Positions 1 through 6,617 of a stretch of 14,834 bases of DNA are shown here, piece by piece. The notes below the pieces were generated by a model. That model did not search any database. It worked only from the letters and a program-made list of their open reading frames with translations, and had not been told where the DNA came from. The stretch is from WFZT01 sp964571845 (GTDB lineage: Bacteria > Hydrothermota > Hydrothermia > B15-G9 > WFZT01): contig CAZNDM010000056.1 in the NCBI GenBank assembly GCA_964571845.1, positions 1 to 14,834 on the forward strand, in the 5' to 3' direction. Made by a program: the position numbers and the translations under genes. The first letter of the stretch is position 1. Each line of letters starts with the position of its first letter.

Positions 1-4
1 CAAC

Positions 5-239
5 CTCTCCTACTACGAAGTGGGAGGGTTCACTTACAATCTCCCCTGACACGAAGTAGCAGGGGCCACTCGCAAACTCCTCTTCGACAATTTGTGAGGG
101 GTCACTCGCAAACTCCCCTCCCGCTTGCGGGAGGGGATTAAGGGGAGGGCAATAAAACTTCACCCGCTTTTCCCCGACAGATCTGCCCTTTTACCCCCTC
201 CTTCATCCTCCCCCAAACCTCTCCGAGGTTCGGGGGAGG
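5..239 (+). repeat. Composite palindromic repeat array, copy 1
   Basis: Short GC-rich palindromes lie at about 5-28, 41-65, 77-101 and 113-136. The first three are decayed. The fourth is intact, with stem CCCCTCCCGC/GCGGGAGGGG and loop TT. Units are joined by an 11-nt linker, CCACTCGCAAA at 66-76 and TCACTCGCAAA at 102-112. The last unit runs into a G-run tract at 129-149. It is followed by a core (about 150-206) of the type CAATAAAAC..., then a closing hairpin at 207-239 with stem CCTCCCCC/GGGGGAGG. Copies 2, 3 and 4 have the same order and orientation. This fits a REP/MITE-like dispersed non-coding element. No transposase for it is visible in the window. Confidence 0.85.
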
Positions 240-373
240 GGTTAAAAAATCCTCCCCCGCAAAGCAAAGTTTTAGAAGAGCGGTTTGAGAGTGTTTTCCG
301 GAGAGTTAGAGGAGGGGGTTGAGAGCTTTCTTCATCGTGACTCAAAGTGTCATGCGGAAGCGTTTACCCACAA
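240..373. other. Spacer with decayed repeat remnants, no gene seen
   Basis: It begins with a half-hairpin (CCTCCCCCGCAAAGC, about 251-265) whose complementary arm is lost. This arm resembles the closing hairpin of copy 3 near 1011-1034. The rest is G/A-rich and carries no convincing gene. Open frames crossing it read through the repeats and give Pro/Ser/Arg/Gly-rich products typical of translated palindromes. Confidence 0.6.
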
Positions 374-640
374 CTTCCCCCCGCTATGTGGGAAGAGTCA
401 TCGACAACCTCCCCTCTCACGAAGTGGGAGGAGTCCACACAATCCCCCTCCCGCTTGCGGGGGGTCACCCACAAACTCCCCTCCCACGAAGTGGGAGGGG
501 TCACTCGCAAACTCCCCTCCCGCTTGCGGGAGGGGATTGAGGGGAGGGCAAGAAAAACATCATCTGCTTTTCCCTGTTAAATATGCTCTTTCTGCCCCCT
601 CCTTAATCCTCCCCCAAACCTCTTCGAGGTTCGGGGGAGG
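374..640 (+). repeat. Composite palindromic repeat array, copy 2 (best preserved)
   Basis: Five head-to-tail hairpin units lie at about 374-395, 408-433, 444-464, 476-500 and 512-535, with a period of roughly 33-36 nt. Two loop types alternate on one stem family: CCCAC-GAA-GTGGG (476-500) and CCCGC-TT-GCGGG (512-535). Linkers resemble TCACTCGCAAA (501-511). The last unit passes into the G-run tract at 528-548. A core at 549-607 follows, beginning CAAGAAAAAC and ending in CCCCCTCCTTAATC, then a closing hairpin at 608-640. The end of the core is nearly complementary to the GGATTGAGGGGAGG at its start, so the whole core could form the loop of a longer hairpin. Confidence 0.87.
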
Positions 641-880
641 GGCTCTGTATCTTCCCTCATCACTTCCACGCTGTGGGGAGAGGTTTGAAGAGGGTCCCTC
701 CCCACTGCGGGGGAGGGGTTTGTATTACATAGCGTCAGAAGAAGCTCTATTACATCCTTTTGTCTGTGGCAGACGAAGGTTATCTATAACTGTCCACCAG
801 TGGTGTTTTATCCACTGCCCTACCCACTTGTGAAAGTCTCCTTCCTTCATCCTGCCATGAAATAGAAGTAAAACTCACAA
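641..880. other. Gene-free stretch with one more GC-rich hairpin
   Basis: A palindrome at 696-717 has an 8-bp stem CCCTCCCC/GGGGAGGG and a loop of about 6 nt. A weaker one lies near 665-690. From about 720 to 880 the composition becomes ordinary and I see no RNA gene or supported coding region. A small imperfect inverted repeat (GTCTGTGGCAGAC, about 761-773) is too short to name. Confidence 0.55.
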
Positions 881-883
881 TCT

Positions 884-1081
884 TCCCTCCCGCATTGCAG
901 GGGTTCACAACCAACTCCCCTCCCACGAAGTGGGAGGGGATTGAGGGGAGGGCAACAAAACCCCCACCTCCTCTCCCCTGTCAAATCCGCTCTTTCTAAC
1001 CCCTCCCAATCCTCCTCCGCAAAGCGGGGGAGGAGATTGAAAGGTGATCCTCTCCCACGCCTCGGAGAGGCGTGGGAGAGG
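884..1081 (+). repeat. Composite palindromic repeat array, copy 3
   Basis: A decayed unit at about 884-903 is followed by an intact CCCAC-GAA-GTGGG unit (about 914-939) that runs into the G-run tract at 932-952. The core (953-1010) begins CAACAAAAC and keeps the TGTCAAATCCGCTCTTTCT stretch, recognisably related to copies 1 and 2. The closing hairpin is of another type (about 1011-1034, CTCCTCCGCAAAGCGGGGGAGGAG-like). A second hairpin at 1049-1081 has a perfect 15-bp stem and a 3-nt loop. Changes in hairpin type with stem pairing kept argue that structure, not primary sequence, is retained. Confidence 0.85.
1049..1081. repeat. Perfect 15-bp hairpin at the end of repeat copy 3
   Basis: The arms 1049-1063 and 1067-1081 are exact reverse complements (CCTCTCCCACGCCTC), leaving loop GGA. 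No T-tract follows on either strand, so it does not look like an ordinary intrinsic terminator. It is best read as a young, undecayed member of the palindrome family. Confidence 0.8.
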
Positions 1082-1490
1082 GGTTGTGTAGTCGCCTATA
1101 ACTCGTCCGCAGCCTCGATGAGGTTACTTTGTAAACTATACCGTCAATTCCCTACTCTCCTATATCCCACCCGCAGTGCGGTAGATGGGGATGAATATTC
1201 CCACAACACAGCCGTGCCCCGGAGAAGAAACTTATGTATTCCACCAAAATACAACCCTGCGAGTGGAGTTTACTCTTCCATAACACTCCAGCACAGAGGG
1301 AAAGGCTTCAGTTTATTCCCCCACAATGCTACATGTGAGTTAAACCTCTCCTCAACTCCCAACCGTCACTTTGAAGAGGGAAATTGGTGAGTATCCTATA
1401 CCACAGTGCCAACGCATCGAAGAGGAGAATGTTAAAAATTACATATCTCCTTTCTTCAGGGCAATTTTTTCAAACATCCACTCTACCTGA
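1082..1490. other. Gene-free stretch, probably decayed repeat DNA
   Basis: No RNA gene or convincing coding region is visible. The open frame that crosses it starts inside repeat copy 3 and has no ribosome binding site. Fragments such as CCACCCGCAGTGCGG (about 1168-1182) look like worn palindrome units. The stretch ends just before the tRNA promoter. Confidence 0.55.
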
Positions 1491-1492
1491 TA

Positions 1493-1521
1493 TTGAAAAG
1501 TGAGGGTCAAGCCATTAGAAT
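1493..1521 (+). promoter_or_regulatory. Sigma70-type promoter of the tRNA pair
   Basis: A -35 box TTGAAA (1493-1498) and a -10 box TAGAAT (1516-1521) are 17 nt apart. The predicted start near 1528 lies about 6 nt before the mature 5' end of tRNA-Lys, as expected for a tRNA transcript. Each box is one mismatch from consensus. Confidence 0.65.
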
Positions 1522-1533
1522 ATGCAACTGTCA

Positions 1534-1606
1534 GGGCCGTTAGCTCAGGTGGCAGAGCACCTGATTTTTAATCAGGGGGTCGCAGGTTCGAATCCTGCAC
1601 GGCCCA
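1534..1606 (+). tRNA. tRNA-Lys (anticodon UUU)
   Basis: A full cloverleaf is visible. The acceptor stem GGGCCGT/ACGGCCC is perfect. The D-arm is GCTC/GAGC, and the anticodon arm CCTGA-TTTTTAA-TCAGG puts TTT at positions 34-36. The variable loop is short, and the T-arm is GCAGG-TTCGAAT-CCTGC. The discriminator base is A1606. CCA is not encoded (TAG follows), so a CCA-adding enzyme is required. Confidence 0.97.
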
Positions 1607-1613
1607 TAGTCGT

Positions 1614-1685
1614 GGGCCCGTGGCGCAGTGGGAGCGCGGGTGACTGGCAGTCACCAGGTCGTGGGTTCAAGTCCCACCGGGTCCA
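1614..1685 (+). tRNA. tRNA-Ala (anticodon GGC)
   Basis: The acceptor stem GGGCCCG pairs with CGGGTCC. The only non-Watson-Crick pair is G3-U70, the identity element known for alanyl-tRNA synthetase, which supports the assignment. The anticodon arm is GGTGA-CTGGCAG-TCACC with GGC at 34-36. The D-arm is GCGC/GCGC and the T-arm GTGGG-TTCAAGT-CCCAC. The discriminator is A1685 and no CCA is encoded. It lies 7 nt after tRNA-Lys and is probably cotranscribed with it. Confidence 0.97.
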
Positions 1686-1691
1686 CTTTCC

Positions 1692-1721
1692 TTGACAGAA
1701 TTTTCCCCCTCGTAATATACT
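1692..1721 (+). promoter_or_regulatory. Sigma70-type promoter of the PPIase-methionine operon
   Basis: A consensus -35 box TTGACA (1692-1697) is 18 nt from the -10 box TATACT (1716-1721, one mismatch). Transcription would start near 1728, giving a 5' leader of about 30 nt that carries the GGAGG at 1744-1748. The leader is too short for a riboswitch, so no SAM or cobalamin riboswitch controls the operon from here. Confidence 0.7.
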
Positions 1722-1759
1722 AAACCCCAAATTTTCTTTGAACGGAGGATGATTTCGCC

Positions 1760-3592
1760 ATGATGTTAATGAGAAAGCTCAGAAAGACTACAAAATTTTA
1801 CCTCTGGATCATCGTTGCGGCATTCATTGGATGGATTATATTTGACCTCGGAGCAAATATTGTCGGCAAAAGAAATGCAAAACCCTGGCAAAGAGGCATC
1901 ATCGCTGAAGTCGATGAACACAAAATCCCTGTCAGGTATTATAATCAGGTCTTTCAGCAAATTTATAACGATAGTTTAAAAGCAAAAAAGGGAATCTCCC
2001 TCTCAGAACAGGAAGAAGAAAAAATTCAGCAGGAGGCGTGGAATAAAATCCTTGAATCCATCAGATGGCAAAAAATCATCGAAGAAAGACATCTCGATCT
2101 CAGTGATCCAACTGTTTTAAAAATAATTGAAACGAGTCCTCCACCTGAAATTTTGAGAGATACCTCCTTTCGTACACCGGACGGCAGATTTGACTTCCAG
2201 AAGTATCTCCGGATTCTCCGCGACCCGAGAAATCTCCAGTATTTTAAATATTACGAGCAGAAAATCAGGACCGAGGTCCCAAAGGATGTGGTAAAATCGG
2301 ACATTCTCATATCCTTACCCCTCTCTGAAACCGAGCTTTTTGAGATGTACAAGAGACAAAACATGAGATTCAAAGCTGAAATTCTCAACTTTAACATCTA
2401 TTATGTACCCGATTCCCTCATCAAATTCACCGAAGACGACCTCAAAAAATATTACGAGTCACACAAAGATGAGTTTCGCGAGTCCGCAAAGGCAAATCTC
2501 GAGCTCGTAATCCTAAGGAAACTTCCGTCTTCACAGGACACATCTGATGCAAGGGATAGAATCTACACCGCTTACGAGGAATTGAAAAATGGTGAAAAAT
2601 TCGAGGAGATTGCAAAATATTACACAGAAGACCCGGCAACCAAGGACTCTGGTGGCGTTGTTGGCTGGATAAAGCCAGCAGACAGAAGATACGGTTACCT
2701 TTTCCCTATCGCAAAAAATCTGAAAAAAGGTGAATTTTCCGAACCTACTTTAACACCAAGAGGATGGGTCATTGTAAAACTTCTGGATAGACCCAAAAGA
2801 GGTGCAGATAGTCTAAAAGTCGCTTTCATACTCGTAAAAATAAGACTGAGCTCTTCAACAAGAACGGATCTCAGCCAGAAGATGAGAGATTTCATCGACA
2901 GAGCCAAGGAAATCGGATTTGCTGAAGCAGCAAAAGAGATGAAACTTGAAGTAACCGAAACCGGACCATTCAGACTCGATCTCGGCTTTATCCCCAAAAT
3001 TGGCATTGACAGGGAAATTATCAGGTTTATCAAGGAAAATGATCCGGGCACCATATCTCCTTTATTCAGCAAACCATACTTCTTTGTCGTCTTTAGAATC
3101 AAGGAAAAGACCCCACCATCACTCCCACCATTTGAGAAAGTCAAGAAAAAAGTTGAAATTCAGTACAAGAAGGCAAAGAAGGAGCAACTCGTCGAGGAGC
3201 TCGCCCAGAAAGCTGAGAATATGCTGAAAAAAGGTCTGTCATTCAGCCAGGTTGCCGATTCATTAAAAGCCTATGGAGTGAAATATGCAGAAACTGGCGA
3301 GCTAAAATGGGGTCAGCCTATCAAAGGAGTTGGTGTTAATTACACACTCTACGGGGTAATTTATGCTCTGAAACCCGGTGAGATCTCTCCACCTGTAAAG
3401 TACAACTCCGGTATTCTCATTGTTAAACTTCTCGATAAGAAAGTCCCCACAAAAGACGAATTTGAGAAGAATAAACTTGAATTTGCCCTCAAATACAAGT
3501 ACAGAACCATTGATAGACTGTGGACCACCTGGAACAAAGAGCTGACGAGTGACAAAGGCGTCAAAGATTACAGAAGCTACCTGCTGTATTAG
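1760..3592 (+). CDS. Membrane-anchored SurA/PpiD-type peptidyl-prolyl isomerase
   Basis: This is a 610-residue periplasmic folding factor. A short basic cytoplasmic tail (residues 1-12) precedes one membrane anchor (about 13-33), so most of the chain should lie in the periplasm, as in PpiD. Residues about 47-205 look like a SurA_N-type chaperone domain. Residues about 243-345 form a parvulin (PpiC) rotamase domain with SGGVVGWI and a GEFSEPTLTPRGWVIVKLLD-like ending. Two further degenerate rotamase-like segments follow; the last (about 530-560) has LKPGEISPPV and GILIVKLLDK. Its expected role is cis-trans proline isomerisation and chaperoning of exported proteins. The ATG at 1760 is chosen because GGAGG (1744-1748) sits 11 nt upstream; ATGs at 1763 and 1769 are alternatives. 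It heads the operon, 8 nt before the next gene. PpiD-like is preferred over SurA because of the uncleaved anchor. Confidence 0.85.
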   Translation: MMLMRKLRKTTKFYLWIIVAAFIGWIIFDLGANIVGKRNAKPWQRGIIAEVDEHKIPVRYYNQVFQQIYNDSLKAKKGISLSEQEEEKIQQEAWNKILESIRWQKIIEERHLDLSDPTVLKIIETSPPPEILRDTSFRTPDGRFDFQKYLRILRDPRNLQYFKYYEQKIRTEVPKDVVKSDILISLPLSETELFEMYKRQNMRFKAEILNFNIYYVPDSLIKFTEDDLKKYYESHKDEFRESAKANLELVILRKLPSSQDTSDARDRIYTAYEELKNGEKFEEIAKYYTEDPATKDSGGVVGWIKPADRRYGYLFPIAKNLKKGEFSEPTLTPRGWVIVKLLDRPKRGADSLKVAFILVKIRLSSSTRTDLSQKMRDFIDRAKEIGFAEAAKEMKLEVTETGPFRLDLGFIPKIGIDREIIRFIKENDPGTISPLFSKPYFFVVFRIKEKTPPSLPPFEKVKKKVEIQYKKAKKEQLVEELAQKAENMLKKGLSFSQVADSLKAYGVKYAETGELKWGQPIKGVGVNYTLYGVIYALKPGEISPPVKYNSGILIVKLLDKKVPTKDEFEKNKLEFALKYKYRTIDRLWTTWNKELTSDKGVKDYRSYLLY

Positions 3593-3600
3593 CCCATGGA

Positions 3601-4227
3601 ATGTTATATGACAGGCTCGTAAGAATCGATCGCATTGAAAACTTTGAAATCAACAGGAAGGCTGTCTGGGGATTACTGGGTTATCGTTTCAGATCAACTG
3701 TCATCAATTCCAGGATAAAAAAACTTGTTGACGAGTGTTTTGAAGAAGCTGACAAAATCATTGAGCCTCGTGGAACTTATATAATTCGAAAGATCAGGCA
3801 AAAAAACGAACAGATCAGACTTTATAACACTGATCTTATCCTCCCCGGTGAATCAATGAGAAAGCTCCTGAAGGATTCATTTGCCGTTGTGCTTATGGCT
3901 GTTACCATAGGTCCTGGTATTGACGCGAAAATCAAAGAGGAGACCGAAAAGGGACGAGTGGAAAGGGCTCTCATCTTTGATGTTATCGGATCTGAAGCAG
4001 TTGAGGCTGTTGCAAACGCTCTGAACCATCTCCTTGACACACAGGCGAGACATACACGGGCATTTCTCACCATGAGGTTTAGTCCCGGTTACGGCGATCT
4101 GCCACTTGAATTTCAGAAAGAGATTTACAGGGAACTGAGACTTGACGAAATGGGAATACAGATTAATGAAAAAAACCTTCTATTTCCACAAAAAACCATT
4201 ACGGCTGTAATAGGAGTCGAAAAATGA
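3601..4227 (+). CDS. Stand-alone MetH activation-domain protein (cobalamin reactivation)
   Basis: This 208-residue protein matches the C-terminal activation domain of cobalamin-dependent methionine synthase, here as a separate polypeptide. The signature is RFSPGYGDLPL at residues 159-169. It corresponds to the AdoMet-binding R-x3-GY segment of the MetH activation domain. Residues 95-108 (VVLMAVTIGPGIDA) and 126-141 (FDVIGSEAVEAVANAL) are also typical of the family. By analogy with Thermotoga, where a separate protein sits beside a MetH lacking this domain, it should support reductive methylation of inactive cob(II)alamin with AdoMet. Its electron donor is not apparent here. No strong Shine-Dalgarno sequence precedes the ATG, so translation may be coupled to the gene 8 nt upstream. 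It overlaps metH by ATGA. Confidence 0.88.
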   Translation: MLYDRLVRIDRIENFEINRKAVWGLLGYRFRSTVINSRIKKLVDECFEEADKIIEPRGTYIIRKIRQKNEQIRLYNTDLILPGESMRKLLKDSFAVVLMAVTIGPGIDAKIKEETEKGRVERALIFDVIGSEAVEAVANALNHLLDTQARHTRAFLTMRFSPGYGDLPLEFQKEIYRELRLDEMGIQINEKNLLFPQKTITAVIGVEK

Positions 4228-6617
4228 TCATTGATCTTCTTCGTGAAAGGATACTCATACTGGATGGTGCCATGGGCACTGAGCTCATCCGCAGAACAGG
4301 CATAAAGTTTGAATTTCCTGAACTCCTGAATTTAGAGAACCCTGACCTCATCAAGCGAATACACGAGGATTATATCGCTGCAGGAGCTGACATAATTGAG
4401 ACAAACACATTCGGCGCAAACAGGATTAAGCTCGCAGAGTTTGGTGCGTCAAACATGGTGAGAGAATTAAACGAAGCGGCTGTCAAAATCGCGAGTGAAG
4501 CACGGGGATCAAAAGATGTACTTATCGCCGGCTCAATTGGTCCCATAGGGAAATTAATAAAACCTCTTGGAGAGCTTGATGAGGACGAAGTTTACAGCGT
4601 TTACAGAGAGCAGGCTGAGGCTCTCGCAAACGGAGGCGCTGATCTGATCCTGATCGAAACTCAGATAGACATTCTTGAAGCCAAGATCGGAGCAAGGGCT
4701 GCCAAGGACGCGACTGATCTTCCCGTAGCAGTTTCAATTTCCTATCCCATGGAAGGTGGATTAACAGTTACCGGATCAGATCCTGAAATTGCAGCTATTA
4801 CTTTTGCATCCACTGATATTGATATTTTTGGCTTGAATTGTGGGGGCCATCCACGCGAATTCATCAATTTTATCGAAAAAATCAATCGGCATTCCACAAA
4901 ACCGCTCATTGTTTATGCCAATGCAGGGATTCCGGAAAAGCACGACGATAAGATCGTCTATCCGCTCGGTCCTGAGGATTATTTGCAGTATCCTCTGAAA
5001 TTTTATGAGCTTGGAGCCAGTATCATCGGCGGCTGCTGTGGTACAACACCGGACCACATAAAACTGATCGCAGATGCACTCAAAAATAAACCACCAAAAC
5101 AAAGGAGTTCAATCGAAACATACTTTAGAGCAGCAAGCAGAAACTCCACTATCTTTGTGGGTAAAAAATTCAAATTCCGTGTCATTGGCGAAAACATTAA
5201 CCCTTATGGCAAGAAAAGGCTCAATACTGAGCTTGAAAAGGGCGAACTGAAACTTGCGAGAGAGCTCGCAAGAAAACAGGAAGAGGCAGGCGCCCACGCC
5301 CTCGATGTTAACCTCGGCCGAAGAGGTGAAAAGGACGCAGTGTTTTATTCATCAGCTATTAGAAACTTACAGAATGTTACAAAACTCCCCCTTTTTATCG
5401 ACAACTCAAGTGCTGAAGCAATTGAACTGGCTTTCAAGGTGTATGCAGGAAAACCCGTTCTTAACTCAGTAAGCGGAGACAATTCGGACACGTTACTCCC
5501 CATTGCCAGAAAATACGGAGCTTCCGTTGTTCTTCTTGCAATGGATGAAAAAGGCATACCAGAGACAGCGTCCGGAAGAATCAAAATTATCGAAAAACTT
5601 GTCGAGAAAGCCCTTCAGATGGGGTTTTCTATGAATGACATTATAGCAGATCCTGTTGTCCTAACCATATCAACATCGCGTGAGAATCTCGATGTTACAT
5701 TGAGCACTATAAAAAGCCTCTCTGAGCTCGGAATTAGCACCACTGCAGGTCTATCAAACCTGTCCTATGGTCTTCCTGCGAGGAAATTCCTCAACCGTTC
5801 GTTTCTCCCTATTGCCATCTGGCACGGACTGGATTCTGCCATTATGAATCCTCTCGATACGGAGATGATGAACCTTATCCATGCAACTGACGCCCTTGTG
5901 GGCAGGGATCCCGGCATGAAATTCTTCATTGAGAAGTACGGCAAACAGGTGGACCTGAGGATTGAAACTGACGAGAGAAAGGCTCTTACGAGAGAGGAAG
6001 AGTTATTCAACGCCGTGGTCGATGGGGAGAAAGATAAGACCGTCGAGCTTACAAAAAGCCTGATAGATTCAGGAATGAACGCCTTTGATGTTTTGAACAA
6101 AATCCTGATACCGGCGATGCAAAAAGTCGGTGAACTTTACGAAAAGAAGGTGTACTTCCTGCCTCAACTGATCCTATCAGCAGAGGCAATGGAGGGAGCT
6201 GCTCAGGTTCTTGAAAAATATCTAAAAATCGATGGTAAGGCTTCAAAAAAGGCAAAAATCGTGATGGCAACAGTCAAGGGTGACCTGCACGACATCGGGA
6301 AAAACATCGTTTCCCTTGTTCTTCGGAACTACGGATACGAAGTCATTGATCTCGGGAAAAATGTTAGCGCCAAAAGAATCGTCGAAACTGCCAGGAAGGA
6401 GAGAGCTGATTTTATTGGACTTTCAGCTCTCATGACGACAACAATGGATGGAATGAAAGATGTAATTGAACTCAAAAACAGGGTATATCCGGACGCAAAG
6501 GTTCTGATAGGTGGAGCTGCGGTAAATCAAAAGTTTGCAGATGAAATTGGTGCCGACGCCTATTGCAGGGATGCCATTGATACTGTAAGAAAAATCGAGG
6601 AGCTTCTCAAAAAATGA
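4224..6617 (+). CDS. metH: Cobalamin-dependent methionine synthase, lacking the activation domain
   Basis: This 797-residue cytosolic enzyme transfers a methyl group from 5-methyl-THF through cobalamin to homocysteine. Domains run in order. The homocysteine-binding barrel (about 1-290) has zinc ligands C206 (GLNCGG) and C271/C272 (GGCCGTTPDH). The pterin-binding barrel (about 318-575) has IGENINP, NSVSGDN and GLSNLSYGLPAR. The helical cobalamin cap spans about 590-670. The B12-binding Rossmann domain (about 678-797) has the DLHDIG motif, D687 and H689, the latter being the lower cobalt ligand. E. coli MetH is about 1227 residues; the missing roughly 400 correspond to the activation domain, which is encoded just upstream. 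AGGAG at 4212-4216 lies 7 nt before the ATG, and the gene overlaps both neighbours by ATGA. No domain is broken. Confidence 0.96.
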   Translation: MIIDLLRERILILDGAMGTELIRRTGIKFEFPELLNLENPDLIKRIHEDYIAAGADIIETNTFGANRIKLAEFGASNMVRELNEAAVKIASEARGSKDVLIAGSIGPIGKLIKPLGELDEDEVYSVYREQAEALANGGADLILIETQIDILEAKIGARAAKDATDLPVAVSISYPMEGGLTVTGSDPEIAAITFASTDIDIFGLNCGGHPREFINFIEKINRHSTKPLIVYANAGIPEKHDDKIVYPLGPEDYLQYPLKFYELGASIIGGCCGTTPDHIKLIADALKNKPPKQRSSIETYFRAASRNSTIFVGKKFKFRVIGENINPYGKKRLNTELEKGELKLARELARKQEEAGAHALDVNLGRRGEKDAVFYSSAIRNLQNVTKLPLFIDNSSAEAIELAFKVYAGKPVLNSVSGDNSDTLLPIARKYGASVVLLAMDEKGIPETASGRIKIIEKLVEKALQMGFSMNDIIADPVVLTISTSRENLDVTLSTIKSLSELGISTTAGLSNLSYGLPARKFLNRSFLPIAIWHGLDSAIMNPLDTEMMNLIHATDALVGRDPGMKFFIEKYGKQVDLRIETDERKALTREEELFNAVVDGEKDKTVELTKSLIDSGMNAFDVLNKILIPAMQKVGELYEKKVYFLPQLILSAEAMEGAAQVLEKYLKIDGKASKKAKIVMATVKGDLHDIGKNIVSLVLRNYGYEVIDLGKNVSAKRIVETARKERADFIGLSALMTTTMDGMKDVIELKNRVYPDAKVLIGGAAVNQKFADEIGADAYCRDAIDTVRKIEELLKK

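Noticed and set aside
374..535. A CRISPR-like array, because units recur about every 33-36 nt
   Set aside because: The recurring parts are palindromes with short conserved linkers, and the linkers are near-identical rather than unique spacers. No cas gene is present.
285..833. A 182-codon open frame on the plus strand across the repeats
   Set aside because: Its product is a translation of the palindromes (Pro/Ser/Gly/Arg-rich, repeated CGRG/SPPT-type motifs), with no ribosome binding site and no recognisable domain.
1049..1081. An intrinsic transcription terminator
   Set aside because: The stem is perfect but there is no T-tract on either side, no gene ends nearby, and it belongs to the repeat family.
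941..1390. A 149-codon open frame starting inside repeat copy 3
   Set aside because: It begins in the G-run tract, has no real ribosome binding site, and codon use and composition look non-coding.
1722..1759. A SAM or cobalamin riboswitch before the methionine operon
   Set aside because: The predicted leader is only about 30 nt, too short for either class, and internal gene gaps are 8 nt or less.
1749..1763. A four-codon leader peptide (ATG ATT TCG CCA TGA) overlapping the PPIase start
   Set aside because: The GGAGG is immediately adjacent to this ATG, too close to initiate there, and it fits the ATG at 1760 at 11-nt spacing.
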